Assembly: GCA_024304885.1 (NCBI GenBank)
Contig: JALJOM010000003.1
Span: forward strand, 1,026,110 to 1,090,109
Reading direction: 5' to 3'
DNA: 64,000 nt
Source of the DNA: Beijerinckiaceae bacterium
GTDB taxonomy: Bacteria; Pseudomonadota; Alphaproteobacteria; Rhizobiales; Beijerinckiaceae
The translations under genes were made by a program, and so were the position numbers. Shown piece by piece: positions 16,779 through 27,181 of this stretch. The notes beneath the pieces were generated by a model that was not told the DNA's origin, did not search any database, and saw only the letters and a list, made by a program, of their open reading frames with translations. How positions within the stretch are numbered: the stretch's first letter is position 1; each line of letters opens with the position of its first letter.

Positions 16779-18562
16779 CCCCGGCCGCAGCGACCCTGCC
16801 TTTGGTCGCGCGCGGCGTGACCAAGAGATTTCGCCGCGCGGCGGGCGACGAGGTCGCGGCTCTGAAGGACGTCTCGCTGGAGACGCACGCCGGCGCGCTC
16901 ACGGCCCTCGTCGGCCCGGACAGCGCAGGCAAGACGACCCTGATGCGACTCGCCGCGGGGCTCGTCGCGCCGGATGCGGGCGAGCTTACGATCCTCGGCA
17001 TCGATGTCGCGCGCCGTCCGCAAGAGGTTCAGGATCGCGTCGGCTATATGCCGCAGCGCTTCGGCCTCTACGAGGATCTGAGCGTCCAGGAAAATCTCGA
17101 CCTCTATGCCGATCTGCACGGCGTCAGTGGCCGCGAGCGCGCGCTGCGCTATGCCGAGCTCATGGAGATGACGGCGCTCGGCCCGTTTCGGGATCGCCTC
17201 GCCGGCCGCTTGTCCGGCGGCATGAAGCAGAAGCTCGGCCTCGCCTGCACGCTCGTCCGCTCGCCCGAGCTTCTCCTCCTCGACGAGCCGACGGTCGGCG
17301 TGGATCCCTTGTCGCGCCGCGAGCTGTGGCAGATCATGCGCCGGCTGGTCGACGAGCGCGGGCTCTCGGTCCTGATCACGACCTCCTATCTCGACGAGGC
17401 CGAGCGCTGTGCCCATGTGGCGGTGCTGCACGATGGTGCCGTCCTCGTCCAAGGACCGCCTGCGACGATCACCCGCGAGGTCACCGGGCGGGCTTTCCTC
17501 GCGGTCCCGCCCGAGGGAGCCAAGGCGCGAGACCTGCAAGCGCTCCTCCTCGACGCCCCCGATATCGTCGAGGCCGTCCCGCAGGCCGGGCGCGTGCGTC
17601 TCGTCCGCGCGAACGCGCCCGAGACCGCCGCGACGCAAGAGCTTCTCGCCGGCTGCACGCTCGTGCCCACGCAAGCACGTTTCGAGGACGGCTTCATGGC
17701 GCTGCTGAAGGCCCGGGCGCGCGAGCGGTCCACGGTCGCGCCGCGGGCGTCCCCGCAACCGCGCGGGCGTCCTCCACCCCGTGCCGCCCTTCCCGAGGTC
17801 GCGATCTCGGTCAGCGACCTCGTGCGCAGCTTCGGCGCCTTCATCGCCGTCGATCATGTGAGCTTCAGCGTGCGGCAGGGCGAGATCTTCGGCCTCCTCG
17901 GACCGAACGGGGCCGGCAAGACGACGACCTTCCGCATGCTCTGCGGGCTGCTCGCGGTGTCGAGCGGGTCGCTGCGCGTCGCCGGCGTCGATCTGCGCAA
18001 GGCGCGCGCCTCGGCACGTGAGCGGATCGGCTATGTCGCGCAGAAGTTCTCACTCTATGGCCAACTTACCGTCGCGGAAAATCTCGAGTTCTTCGCGAGC
18101 GCCTATGGGCTCAGGGGGGCGCGCAAGGAGGAGCGCCTGGCCTGGGCCGCGCGAGAATTCGAGCTCGCGTCCTTCGCGGCGCTGCCGAGCGGGCAATTGC
18201 CCGGCGGCTTCAAGCAGAGGCTCGCGATGGCGACCGCGCTCCTCCACGAGCCAGACATTCTCTTTCTCGACGAGCCGACCAGCGGTGCAGACCCTCTGGC
18301 GCGGCGCGAGTTCTGGCAGCGCATCACCCGCCTCGCGGAAGAGGGCGTGACCGTCATTGTCACGACCCATTTCATGGAGGAGGCGGAATATTGCGACCGC
18401 GTCCTCATCCTCGACGCCGGCAAGGTGCTCGCCGAAGGCACGCCGGCCGAAATCCGGGCCAGGGCTCCCGAGGACGGAACGCATGTGCCGACAATGGAGG
18501 ACGCCTTCGTCGCGATCGTCGAAGCGGGCCGCAACGGTGCCCGGGAGCGGGGCGTCGGATGA
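16775..18562 (+). CDS. ybhF: ABC transporter with two fused ATPase domains (YbhF-like)
   Basis: 595 residues, cytoplasmic. First ATPase (about 1-230): Walker A GPDSAGKTT (variant of GPNGAGKTT), signature LSGGMKQKLGLA, Walker B LLLLDEPTVGVDP. A linker (PRASPQPRGRPPP) leads to a second ATPase (about 345-590): GPNGAGKTT, signature LPGGFKQRLAMA, Walker B ILFLDEPTSGADP. The tandem arrangement is that of YbhF, which energises the YbhSR permeases. Overlaps both neighbours by 4 bases. Substrate unknown; the E. coli system has been linked to drug and cation efflux. Confidence 0.9.
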   Translation: MTPAAATLPLVARGVTKRFRRAAGDEVAALKDVSLETHAGALTALVGPDSAGKTTLMRLAAGLVAPDAGELTILGIDVARRPQEVQDRVGYMPQRFGLYEDLSVQENLDLYADLHGVSGRERALRYAELMEMTALGPFRDRLAGRLSGGMKQKLGLACTLVRSPELLLLDEPTVGVDPLSRRELWQIMRRLVDERGLSVLITTSYLDEAERCAHVAVLHDGAVLVQGPPATITREVTGRAFLAVPPEGAKARDLQALLLDAPDIVEAVPQAGRVRLVRANAPETAATQELLAGCTLVPTQARFEDGFMALLKARARERSTVAPRASPQPRGRPPPRAALPEVAISVSDLVRSFGAFIAVDHVSFSVRQGEIFGLLGPNGAGKTTTFRMLCGLLAVSSGSLRVAGVDLRKARASARERIGYVAQKFSLYGQLTVAENLEFFASAYGLRGARKEERLAWAAREFELASFAALPSGQLPGGFKQRLAMATALLHEPDILFLDEPTSGADPLARREFWQRITRLAEEGVTVIVTTHFMEEAEYCDRVLILDAGKVLAEGTPAEIRARAPEDGTHVPTMEDAFVAIVEAGRNGARERGVG

Positions 18563-19713
18563 GCGAGGTCCGACCCGAGCCCGGCGGCCGCCTCGGTGCC
18601 AAGCTGCGCCGCCTCGACGCCTTGATCCGCAAGGAGAGCCGCCAGCTGTTTCGCGATCCGAGCAGCATCGCGATCGGCATCGTCATGCCGGTGATGCTCG
18701 TGCTCCTCTTCGGGTTCGGGCTGTCGCTCGACGTGAAGAACGTGCCGGTCGCGGTCGTCCTCGAGGATCCCTCGCCCGGCGCGCGCCGGATCGCGGCGGG
18801 CTTCACCCTCTCGCCCTATTTCGACGCGCGGCTCGTCGCCTCGATGCCCCAGGCGCGCAACCTGATGCTGCGACGCGAGATCGATGGCATCATCCGGCTG
18901 CGTCCCGATTTCGCCCGCCAGCATGCGCAAGGCACGGCGGAGGTCCAGATCCTCGTTCATGGCACGGACGCCAATACCGCGCGGCTCATCCAGGGCTATG
19001 CGCGGGGCGCGATCGCCCAATTTGCCGCGCGGACGGCGGCGGAGCGCGGCGAGCGTGCGGAGGCCGGCCCCGTCGCGATCGTCTCGCGGCTCTGGTTCAA
19101 CGAGGCCAACGACAGCCGCTACTTCCTGGTGCCGGGGCTGATCGTCCTCGTCATCACGTTGATCGGCGCCTTCCTGACCGCTCTCGTGATGGCGCGCGAA
19201 TGGGAGCGGGGCACGCTCGAGACACTCTTCGTCACGCCGGTGCGCGCCGACGAGATCCTGCTCGGCAAGACGATTCCTTACTTTCTGCTCGGGATGACCG
19301 GGCTCGTCCTCTGCGTCACCGCGGGGAAATACCTCTTCGAGGTCCCGCTGCGCGGCTCGCTCCTCGTGCTCGTCCTCGTCTCGATGCTCTATCTCCTCGT
19401 GACGCTCGGGCTCGGCCTCCTGATCTCCTCGGTGACGAAAAGCCAGTTCGTCGCGAGCCAGATCGCGTTGCTCGTCTCCTTCCTTCCCGCGATGATGCTG
19501 TCGGGCTTCCTGTTCGACCTGAACAGCATGCCGACCGCGATCTACCTCATTACCTTTCTCGTGCCGGCTCGCTACTATGTGGCGCTTCTGCAGACCTTGT
19601 TCCTGGCCGGCGACGTGTGGAGCGTGATCTTGCCCAATGCCGCCGTGCTCGCCGTCGCGGCCGTGGTCTTCTTGCTCCTGGCCCGCGCGGCGACGCAAAA
19701 GCGGCTCGCGTGA
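18559..19713 (+). CDS. ybhS: ABC-2 type permease (YbhS-like)
   Basis: 384 residues. One N-terminal helix (SSIAIGIVMPVMLVLLFGFGL), a large periplasmic domain (about 55-180), then five C-terminal helices: classic ABC-2 exporter permease. REWERGTLETLFVTPVRADEILLGK is the conserved cytoplasmic loop that contacts the ATPase. The ATG overlaps the ybhF stop (ATGA). Paired with the next permease as a probable heterodimer. Confidence 0.9.
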   Translation: MSEVRPEPGGRLGAKLRRLDALIRKESRQLFRDPSSIAIGIVMPVMLVLLFGFGLSLDVKNVPVAVVLEDPSPGARRIAAGFTLSPYFDARLVASMPQARNLMLRREIDGIIRLRPDFARQHAQGTAEVQILVHGTDANTARLIQGYARGAIAQFAARTAAERGERAEAGPVAIVSRLWFNEANDSRYFLVPGLIVLVITLIGAFLTALVMAREWERGTLETLFVTPVRADEILLGKTIPYFLLGMTGLVLCVTAGKYLFEVPLRGSLLVLVLVSMLYLLVTLGLGLLISSVTKSQFVASQIALLVSFLPAMMLSGFLFDLNSMPTAIYLITFLVPARYYVALLQTLFLAGDVWSVILPNAAVLAVAAVVFLLLARAATQKRLA

Positions 19714-19722
19714 GGCAATGTG

Positions 19723-20841
19723 ATGCTCGAAGCGCTCCTCCGAACGCTGGCCTTGGTGCGCAAGGAATTGCTCGCGGTGCTCAAGGATCCCCGCACGCGC
19801 GTGAGCCTCTTCGTGCCGCCGATCTTCCAATGCCTGATCTTCGGCTATGCCGCCACCTATGACTTGAGCCACATTCCGTATGCCGTGGTGGACGAAGATC
19901 GCAGCGCCGCGTCGCGGGATTTCCTCGCGCGCCTCGACGGCTCGCGCCTCTTCTCGCGCGTGGCCGACCTCGCCCGCACGGAGGAAATCGAGGCCGCGAT
20001 CGACACGCGGCGCGTGCTGCTCGTGGTGAGGATAGCGCCCGATTTCGAGCGCCGGCTCTACGCGAGAGGACCCGCCAATGTGCAGATCATCGCCGACGGG
20101 CGCAATTCCAACACGGCGGCGACGGCGCAGGGCTATATCACCACGATCGTCGAGGCCTTCAACACGGAATGGCGCGAGGCCCATGGCCTGCCCGATCCGC
20201 CCTTGCGGCTCGTGACCCGCGCCTGGTTCAACCCGGGCCTCGAAACCCGCTGGAACATGATTCCGGCGCTGATGGGCACGCTCACCATGTTGCAGACGCT
20301 GCTCCTCACCGCGATGTCGGTCGCCAGAGAGCGCGAGGAGGGCACCTTCGACCAACTCCTCGTCACGCCCTTGCGCCCGAGCGAGATCATGATCGGCAAG
20401 GCGCTGCCGTCGATGCTCGTGGGTCTCACCCAGGCGACGGCCATCCTTCTCGTCGCGCAGCTCTGGTTCCGGATTCCCTTCGCGGGCTCCTTCGTCACGC
20501 TCTATGCCGGGCTCGGCCTCTTCCTGCTCGCGGCGGTCGGGATCGGGCTTCTCGTGTCGTCGATCGTGGCGACGATGCAGCAGGCCATGCTGTGGTCCTT
20601 CGTCATCCTGATGCCGTTCACCTTGCTCTCGGGGCTCACCACGCCGATCCGCAACATGCCGGAGGTGTTGCAGGCTTTCACTCTGATCAACCCGCTGCGC
20701 TATGCGATCGATATCGCGCACCGGGTCTATCTCGAGGGCGCGACATTCGACGAGCTTCTGCCGCAGCTCGGGCCGCTCATGCTGATCGCCGCGATCACCT
20801 TGCCGGCGGCGGCCTATTTCTTCCGCAAGAGGATCGGGTGA
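19723..20841 (+). CDS. ybhR: ABC-2 type permease (YbhR-like)
   Basis: 372 residues. The second of two in-frame start codons (GTG 19720, ATG 19723) is preferred, with GAGG 7 bases upstream. Topology as for the preceding permease: one helix (VSLFVPPIFQCLIFGYA), a periplasmic domain, then five helices; coupling loop REREEGTFDQLLVTPLRPSEI. Last gene of the operon. TPIRNMPEVLQAFTLINPLRYAI is the conserved C-terminal ABC-2 motif. Confidence 0.9.
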   Translation: MLEALLRTLALVRKELLAVLKDPRTRVSLFVPPIFQCLIFGYAATYDLSHIPYAVVDEDRSAASRDFLARLDGSRLFSRVADLARTEEIEAAIDTRRVLLVVRIAPDFERRLYARGPANVQIIADGRNSNTAATAQGYITTIVEAFNTEWREAHGLPDPPLRLVTRAWFNPGLETRWNMIPALMGTLTMLQTLLLTAMSVAREREEGTFDQLLVTPLRPSEIMIGKALPSMLVGLTQATAILLVAQLWFRIPFAGSFVTLYAGLGLFLLAAVGIGLLVSSIVATMQQAMLWSFVILMPFTLLSGLTTPIRNMPEVLQAFTLINPLRYAIDIAHRVYLEGATFDELLPQLGPLMLIAAITLPAAAYFFRKRIG

Positions 20842-20911
20842 GGAGGCCGCGCATCTCGCGCAGAATTTCGAATCGACCTATGATCGAGGGAGAGCCAGGG
20901 AAGGAGACACC

Positions 20912-21340
20912 ATGACCGAGACGCTCGAGGGGACTTGCTTTTGTGGTGCGGTGGAGATCGAGGTGAAAGGCACGCCCTTGGAGATGGGCTATTGCCATTG
21001 CAGCTCCTGCCGATCCTATTCGGGGGGACCCATCAACGCCTTCACGCTGTGGAAAGCGGAGAACGTAAGGGTTACCAAAGGCGCCGAGCTGATCGGTCGG
21101 TACAACAAGACCGGAATGAGCGACCGGCAATTTTGCACGAAATGCGGTGGTCATATCATGGTGGGCCACCCTGGGCTCGGCCTCGTCGATGTCCATGCGA
21201 CAACCATTCCCGGCCTGGCCTTCAAGCCCAGCGTCCACCTCAATTATGCCGAGACGGTGCTGCCGATGAAGGATGGTCTTCCCAAGCTGAAGGACTTCCC
21301 CGCGGAAATAGGCGGGACCGGCGAGGCGATGCCCGAATAG
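20912..21340 (+). CDS. GFA-domain (glutathione-dependent formaldehyde-activating/CENP-V-like) protein
   Basis: 142 residues with an ideal ribosome site (AAGGAG, 5 bases before ATG). The zinc cysteines of the GFA fold are all present: CFC (C9, C11), CHCSSC (C28, C30, C33) and CTKC (C75, C78). Known: the founding member speeds condensation of formaldehyde with glutathione, but most GFA-domain proteins have no proven substrate, so a formaldehyde role is not claimed. Monocistronic, downstream of the exporter operon. Confidence 0.87.
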   Translation: MTETLEGTCFCGAVEIEVKGTPLEMGYCHCSSCRSYSGGPINAFTLWKAENVRVTKGAELIGRYNKTGMSDRQFCTKCGGHIMVGHPGLGLVDVHATTIPGLAFKPSVHLNYAETVLPMKDGLPKLKDFPAEIGGTGEAMPE

Positions 21341-21393
21341 TGTCGTTCACCAGGAGCGCGCCACGCCACCCCGGCCCAGGCAGGACGCAGCGT

Positions 21394-22479
21394 ATGATTT
21401 CCCTATCAGGTGCCCGCGACCCCGCGCCCATGGCGGGCCGCGGCACCTATAATCGAAGCTCTTGCGTGCAGGCCGCGGGCTCGGCGCCGGCGCTGCCGCT
21501 TCTCGAGCACGCGGCCGAGGTGGTGCCCTTGGCGAGCGCGCCCGAGGCGATCGTCGTCGCGGATTACGGGTCGTCCGAAGGGCGCAACTCGCTCGCGCCC
21601 ATGGCTGCTGCCATTCGCATCTTGCGGACGCGGGCGGGGGCCGACCGTGCGATCTCGGTCGTGCATACCGATGTCCCGGGCAATGATTTCACCACCTTGT
21701 TCCAGACCTTGGACCAGGATCCCGAAAGCTATCTACGTGGTGACGACGCCATCTTTCCTTCTGCCGTGGGTCGCTCGTTCTATGGCCAGATTCTCCCCTC
21801 GGGCAGCGTGACGCTCGGCTGGACCTCCTGGTCGCTTCAATGGATGAGCAAGATCCCGGGGCCGATCCCGGATCACGTCTATGCCGACTACAGCCGGAAT
21901 CAGGACATCCGCGCGGCCTATCGGGCGCGATCGGAGGACGACTGGCGGAGCTTTCTCGTCGCCCGGGGTCGCGAGCTGCGCCCGGGCGGCCGGCTCGTGG
22001 TGCTCACTGTCGCGGTCGGCGACGACGGCGACATCGGCTATCTCCCCATGCTCGATGTCGTCTACTCCGCGATTCTCGATCTGGTGGACGAGGGCTTTCT
22101 CGCCGCCGCGGAGGCGCAGCACATGGTGATCCCCATCGTGGGGCGCAGCCGCGCGGATTTCGGGGCGCCCTTCGCGGAGACCGGCCGCTTCGCCGGCTTG
22201 TCGATCGAGCGCATGGACGTGTTCCTCGGCGCCGATCCTCTGTGGGAGGCGTTCCGAAGCGACGGTGACGCGACGCAATACGCTCGCGGCTGGGCCGCCT
22301 TCGTCGGGGCCGCGGCGGTTCCGACCCTCGCGCTCGGGCTCGACGGCGGTCGTGACGATCCGCGTGCCTCTCTGTTTCCGACCAAGATGGCGGAGCACAT
22401 GACGGCTCGGTTCGCCGCCGACCCCCGGCCGACAGCCCTTCCGCTCGGCCGGATCACGCTGGTGAAGGACGAGGCTTAG
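21394..22479 (+). CDS. SABATH-like SAM-dependent carboxyl methyltransferase
   Basis: 361 residues from ATG 21394; an alternative start lies 12 codons on. The N-terminal GTYNRSSCVQA resembles the substrate/SAM lid of SABATH enzymes; VVADYGSSEGRNSL is their motif I; VHTDVPGNDFTTLFQTL, then FPSAVGRSFYGQILPSGSV and GWTSWSLQWMSKIP are the hallmark SABATH segments. Known: SABATH enzymes methylate carboxyl groups of small acids (salicylate, jasmonate, and others) and are best known from plants. The bacterial substrate is unknown; no obvious partner gene is adjacent. Confidence 0.8.
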   Translation: MISLSGARDPAPMAGRGTYNRSSCVQAAGSAPALPLLEHAAEVVPLASAPEAIVVADYGSSEGRNSLAPMAAAIRILRTRAGADRAISVVHTDVPGNDFTTLFQTLDQDPESYLRGDDAIFPSAVGRSFYGQILPSGSVTLGWTSWSLQWMSKIPGPIPDHVYADYSRNQDIRAAYRARSEDDWRSFLVARGRELRPGGRLVVLTVAVGDDGDIGYLPMLDVVYSAILDLVDEGFLAAAEAQHMVIPIVGRSRADFGAPFAETGRFAGLSIERMDVFLGADPLWEAFRSDGDATQYARGWAAFVGAAAVPTLALGLDGGRDDPRASLFPTKMAEHMTARFAADPRPTALPLGRITLVKDEA

Positions 22480-22619
22480 GCGTCGGGCACGGCGCGAGCA
22501 GGGCCGCGGTCTCGAAAACATCACGATCGATTGATGCCGATCATGTCGTCGCGGTCGCGGAGATGGTCGATCTCGTCGGGACGGTCGGGGCTCGAAAGCG
22601 ATCGCTCGGGGAGGATGCA

Positions 22620-25037
22620 ATGACGGCGGACACGGCACTCGTGGTTTCGTTCGAGGCGGTCGGACGCGGCGACGTCGCGCGAGTGGGGGGCAAGAACGCT
22701 TCCCTCGGCGAGATGGTCGTGAAGCTCGGGGCCGAGGGCGTCGCGGTGCCGCCGGGCTTTGCGACGACGGCCGAGGCCTATTGGCGCTATGTCGAGGCGA
22801 ACGGGCTGAAGCAGCGGATCGTTTCGGCACTCGGCGATCTGGAAAGGGGTAAGGTGGCGCTCGCCGAGGCCGGGCAAAGGATCCGCCGCGCCTTCCTCGA
22901 CGGCGATTGGCCGAAGGAGACCGCCGAGGCCATCACCTCCGCCTATCGCGAGCTCTGCGGGCGCATCGGGAAACCCGACGCCGATGTCGCCGTGCGGTCG
23001 AGCGCCACCGCAGAGGACCTGCCCGATGCGAGCTTCGCGGGCCAGCAGGAGACTTTTCTCAACATTCGCGGCGAGCGTGCCCTGCTCGATGCGTGCCGGC
23101 GCTGCTATGCGTCGCTCTTCACCGACCGGGCGATCGTCTATCGCGCGACGAAGGGATTCGATCATCTCGCGGTCGCGCTGTCCGTCGGCGTGCAGATGAT
23201 GGTGCGCTCCGATATCGGCGGCGCCGGAGTCATGTTCTCGATCGACACGGAGACCGGCTTCGACAAGGTCGTGTTGATCAATGCGGCTTGGGGCCTCGGG
23301 GAAAATGTCGTCCAGGGCGCCGTGGATCCCGACGAATACCAGGTTTTCAAGCCGCTTCTCGCCGACTCGTCACTGGTGCCGATCATCGAGAAAAGGTGCG
23401 GCGACAAGAAGCTCAAGATGATCTACGCGACGGGCGAGGCACGGCCGACGAGGAACGTGCCGACGTCCAAGGCCGAGCGAGCGGCCTTCGTCCTGACCGA
23501 TGCCGAGATCCTCGGGTTGGCGCGCTGGGCCTCGATCATCGAAGCGCATTACGGCCAACCGATGGACATGGAATGGGCGAAGGACGGCGCGAGCGGAAAG
23601 CTCTACATCGTCCAGGCTCGGCCCGAGACCGTGCAATCGCGGCGTGAGGTCGGAGCGCTGAAATCCTACCGGATCCTGAGCAAGGGCAAGACGATTACGT
23701 CGGGTCTCAGCATCGGCGATGCCGTGGTTTCCGGAACGGTTTGCCTGATCGAAAGTGCGAAGGATATCGGCCGCTTCGTCGATGGTGCGGTGCTGGTCAC
23801 GAGCACGACCGACCCGGATTGGGTCCCGATCATGAAGCGTGCAAAAGCGATCGTCACCGATCACGGCGGGCGCACCTCGCATGCCGCAATCGTCAGTCGC
23901 GAGCTCGGGCTGCCCGCGGTCGTGGGGACCGGCGATGCGACCCATGTGCTGCACGACGAGCAGAACGTGACGATTTCCTGCGCCGAGGGCGACGAAGGCT
24001 TCGTCTACGAGGGGAGCGCCGAGGTCGCGATCGAGGAACTCGACCTCTCGAGCGTTCCCGCGACGCGCACCAAGGTCATGCTCAATGTCGCCAATCCCGC
24101 GGCGGCGTTCCACTGGTGGCGCCTGCCCGCGGACGGGGTCGGCCTCGCGCGGATGGAATTCGTCATCAACAGCCACATCAAGGTCCATCCTATGGCGCTC
24201 GTTTGCTACGACACGCTGAAGGACGAGGCGGCCAAGCGCCGGATCGCCGAGCTGACGATGGGCTATGTGGACAAGACGGACTATTTCGTGGACCGGCTCT
24301 CGAGAGCGCTCGCCCGCATCGCCGCGGCGCACCATCCGGCCCCGGTCATCGTGCGCATGAGCGACTTCAAGACCAACGAATATGCAGACCTCGTCGGCGG
24401 CGCGGAGTTCGAGCCCGAGGAGGAAAATCCCATGCTCGGCTTCCGTGGGGCGTCTCGCTACTACTCGCCGCGCTATGCGCAAGGCTTCGCGCTCGAATGC
24501 CGTGCCATTCGCCGCCTGCGCAAGGAGATGGGCTTCACCAACGTGATCATGATGATCCCGTTCTGCCGCTCGACCAAGGAGGCGGATCGCGTGCTCGAGG
24601 TCATGGCCGCCAACGGCCTCGCGCGCGGCGAGGACGGGCTCGAGGTTTATGTCATGTGCGAGATCCCGTCGAACGTGATCCTGGCCAAGGCCTTCGCCGA
24701 ACGCTTCGACGGGTTCTCGATCGGCAGCAACGATCTGACGCAGCTCACCCTCGGCGTCGATCGCGATTCGGCCGAGCTCGCCGGACTCTTCGACGAGCAG
24801 GACGAAGCGGTGAAATGGATGATCCGCAGCGTCGTCACCAAGGCCCACGAGGCGGGCGCCAAGGTCGGGCTCTGCGGCCAGGCGCCGAGCGACCACCCGG
24901 AATTCGCCGAGTTCCTCGTTTCCTGCGGCATCGACTCGATGTCGGTCAGCCCCGACAGCTTTCTCGCCGTCAAGCGGCACGTCGCGGCGGCCGAGCAGGC
25001 GATGGAAACCAACGCGAAAGAGACGAAACGCGCCTGA
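22620..25037 (+). CDS. ppsA: Phosphoenolpyruvate synthase
   Basis: Converts pyruvate + ATP + water to phosphoenolpyruvate + AMP + phosphate, the entry to gluconeogenesis from C3 compounds. 805 residues (E. coli 792). ATP-grasp domain: GGKNASLGEMV near the start and VRSSATAEDLPDASFAGQQ. Swivelling domain: DHGGRTSHAAIVSRELG with phosphoryl His421. PEP/pyruvate barrel: IMMIPFCRS, CEIPSNVILA, SIGSNDLTQL and catalytic Cys752 in GLCGQAPSDHP. GGGGAGGA lies just before ATG 22620, so the longer frame from 22563 is not needed. Monocistronic. Confidence 0.96.
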   Translation: MTADTALVVSFEAVGRGDVARVGGKNASLGEMVVKLGAEGVAVPPGFATTAEAYWRYVEANGLKQRIVSALGDLERGKVALAEAGQRIRRAFLDGDWPKETAEAITSAYRELCGRIGKPDADVAVRSSATAEDLPDASFAGQQETFLNIRGERALLDACRRCYASLFTDRAIVYRATKGFDHLAVALSVGVQMMVRSDIGGAGVMFSIDTETGFDKVVLINAAWGLGENVVQGAVDPDEYQVFKPLLADSSLVPIIEKRCGDKKLKMIYATGEARPTRNVPTSKAERAAFVLTDAEILGLARWASIIEAHYGQPMDMEWAKDGASGKLYIVQARPETVQSRREVGALKSYRILSKGKTITSGLSIGDAVVSGTVCLIESAKDIGRFVDGAVLVTSTTDPDWVPIMKRAKAIVTDHGGRTSHAAIVSRELGLPAVVGTGDATHVLHDEQNVTISCAEGDEGFVYEGSAEVAIEELDLSSVPATRTKVMLNVANPAAAFHWWRLPADGVGLARMEFVINSHIKVHPMALVCYDTLKDEAAKRRIAELTMGYVDKTDYFVDRLSRALARIAAAHHPAPVIVRMSDFKTNEYADLVGGAEFEPEEENPMLGFRGASRYYSPRYAQGFALECRAIRRLRKEMGFTNVIMMIPFCRSTKEADRVLEVMAANGLARGEDGLEVYVMCEIPSNVILAKAFAERFDGFSIGSNDLTQLTLGVDRDSAELAGLFDEQDEAVKWMIRSVVTKAHEAGAKVGLCGQAPSDHPEFAEFLVSCGIDSMSVSPDSFLAVKRHVAAAEQAMETNAKETKRA

Positions 25038-25045
25038 GGGAGCAT

Positions 25046-27181
25046 TCAGGTCCCGATGGTTCCATCCGCGCAGGCGAGGGCGAAGGCATAGTCCAGCGCG
25101 ACCTCCTCGAGCCGGTCGAACCGGCCGGAGGCGCCGCCGTGCCCTGCATCGGTGTTGGTCTTCAACAGGACGGGACCGCCGCCGGTCATGGTCGCACGAA
25201 GCCGTGCGACCCATTTCAGAGGCTCCCAATAGGTGACGCGCGGATCGGTCAGGCCGCCGAGCGCCAGGATCGGCGGGTAGCGCTGCGCCGCGACATTGTC
25301 GTAGGGCGAGTAGGAGCGGATGGCGTCGAAGGCTTGCCTGTCCTCGATCGGGTTGCCCCATTCGAGCCATTCGGGCGGGGTCAGCGGCAGGTCGGCGTCG
25401 AGCATCGTGGCGAGCACGTCGACGAAAGGCACGTCGGCGACGATGCCGGCGAAGAGCTCGGGGGCCATATTGGCGACCGCCCCCATCAACATGCCCCCCG
25501 CGCTGCCGCCCTGCGCGACGATCCTGCCTTCGCGCGTAAAGCCCGTGGCGGCGAGGTGGCGCGCCGCGGCGAGGAAATCCGAGAACGTGTTGGGCTTTCG
25601 CGCGAGCTTCCCATCGGTATACCAATGCCAGCCTTTGTCGGTGCCGCCGCGGATGTGGGCGATCGCATAGACGAAGCCGCGATCGACGAGGGAGAGCCGG
25701 TTGGTCGAGAAGGATGCCGGGATCGGCGTGCCATAGGCGCCGTAGCCGTAGAGCAGGAGCGGTGCGGATCCGTCGAGCGCGAGCCCGGCACGGTAGAGGA
25801 GGGAGATCGGGACCTCCGCGCCGTCGTGAGCCTTCGCGAAGATCCTCCGCGTCACATAGGCCGAGGGGTCATGGCCCGACGGGACCTTCTGGCGCTGGCG
25901 CAGCTCCCGCTCGCGAGTCGCGAGATCATAGTCGAACGTCTCGCGCGGCGTCGTCATCGAGGAATAGAAGAACCGGAGCTTGCGCGTGTCGTATTCGAGA
26001 CGTCGGTCGAGCCCGAGATGATAGGCCTCCTCTGCGAAGGCGACGCTGTACTCCTCTCCGGTCGCGAAGGACCGGATGACGATCCGCGGTAGGCCGCCCA
26101 TGCGTTCGAGGCGCACGAGATAATCGGGGAAGACGGTCATCGCCACGACGAGGCGGCCGCGCTCGTGCGCCACGACATCCTGCCACGTGGCCTTTCCCGG
26201 ATCCGAGAGCGGCGCGCTGACGATCTTGAAGTCTTCCGCTCCGTCGGCATTGGTGCGGATATAGAGACGGTCGTCGTGGTGGGTGACGTCGTAGCGGTGG
26301 CCTCGGGCTCGCGGTTCGACGAGGCGCGGCCTCGCCGCGGGATCGCGAAGGTCGAGCAGGTGGCACTCGGTGGTCTCGTGGTCGCTCACCCTGATGACGG
26401 CGAAGCAACCGGATTCGGTTCTCGAGACGCCGATGAACCAGCGCGGATCGTGCTCCTCGAAAACGAGCACGTCGTCTGTCGGCGCGGTTCCGAGACTATG
26501 CCGGTAGACCTCGCAGGTCCGATGATTGGCATCCACGCGGACATAGTAGAATGCACGGCTGTCGGCCGTCCACACGAGGCTGCCGTCGGTATTCTCGACG
26601 ATGGTCGTGGCATCCACGCCCGAGCCGAGGTCGCGGACCTCGATCTTGTACAACTCCGAGCCCGTGTCGTCATAGCTCCAGGCGAGATTCGCATGATCGG
26701 GCGAATGGCGCGCGACGCCGATCTCGAAGAAGCTCTTGCCCTGCGCTTCCTTATCGCCGTCGAGGAGCACCTGCTCGGGGCCGCCGTCCCGCACGGCCCG
26801 GCAATGGATCTCGTGCTGGCCCCCCTCCCTGTGGCGGGCATAGTAGAGGAAAGGCCCATCCGGGCGCGGCACCTCGGCCTCGTCCTCCTGCATGCGGCCC
26901 CGCATCTCGGCGACGAGGGTCTTGCGGAGGTCTTCCGAGGGCGCGAGCACCGCCGCGGCAAAGGCGTTCTCGGCGTCGATCACGGCCCGGATCTCGGCCG
27001 GGAGCGCCCCCGGGTCGCGCAGGACCTCCTGCCAATTGTCGGCTTTCAGCCAGGCATAGTCGTCGCGGAGCGTGACGCTGTGGACAACGCGCTCGGTGGG
27101 GCGCTTCGCGACCGGCGGCGGCGGGGCAGGGGATTCGGGGCGGCCCTTCGTCACGGCGCGGTCTTCGCCTCCATCGCTCAT
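25046..27181 (-). CDS. ptrB: Oligopeptidase B (prolyl oligopeptidase family, S9A)
   Basis: Cytoplasmic serine peptidase that trims short peptides, typically after Arg/Lys. 711 residues. A beta-propeller (about 90-420) is followed by an alpha/beta-hydrolase domain: nucleophile GGSAGGML (Ser560), [16 protein letters not shown] with the catalytic Asp, and [12 protein letters not shown] with the catalytic His. [13 protein letters not shown] and [17 protein letters not shown] are typical of the family. The start at ATG 27181 has AAAGGAGA upstream and overlaps the msrB stop (ATGA), so the two form an operon. Confidence 0.93.
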   Translation of the reverse strand: MSDGGEDRAVTKGRPESPAPPPPVAKRPTERVVHSVTLRDDYAWLKADNWQEVLRDPGALPAEIRAVIDAENAFAAAVLAPSEDLRKTLVAEMRGRMQEDEAEVPRPDGPFLYYARHREGGQHEIHCRAVRDGGPEQVLLDGDKEAQGKSFFEIGVARHSPDHANLAWSYDDTGSELYKIEVRDLGSGVDATTIVENTDGSLVWTADSRAFYYVRVDANHRTCEVYRHSLGTAPTDDVLVFEEHDPRWFIGVSRTESGCFAVIRVSDHETTECHLLDLRDPAARPRLVEPRARGHRYDVTHHDDRLYIRTNADGAEDFKIVSAPLSDPGKATWQDVVAHERGRLVVAMTVFPDYLVRLERMGGLPRIVIRSFATGEEYSVAFAEEAYHLGLDRRLEYDTRKLRFFYSSMTTPRETFDYDLATRERELRQRQKVPSGHDPSAYVTRRIFAKAHDGAEVPISLLYRAGLALDGSAPLLLYGYGAYGTPIPASFSTNRLSLVDRGFVYAIAHIRGGTDKGWHWYTDGKLARKPNTFSDFLAAARHLAATGFTREGRIVAQGGSAGGMLMGAVANMAPELFAGIVADVPFVDVLATMLDADLPLTPPEWLEWGNPIEDRQAFDAIRSYSPYDNVAAQRYPPILALGGLTDPRVTYWEPLKWVARLRATMTGGGPVLLKTNTDAGHGGASGRFDRLEEVALDYAFALACADGTIGT

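Noticed and set aside
18103-20721. 872-codon open frame on the minus strand opposite the ABC permeases
   Set aside because: Composition rich in Glu/Arg/His/Asp typical of antisense shadow in GC-rich DNA; the plus strand holds clear ybhFSR genes.
23370-25625. 751-codon minus-strand frame opposite ppsA
   Set aside because: Shadow of ppsA; only its first part reads out-of-frame peptidase sequence, and no family motifs are present.
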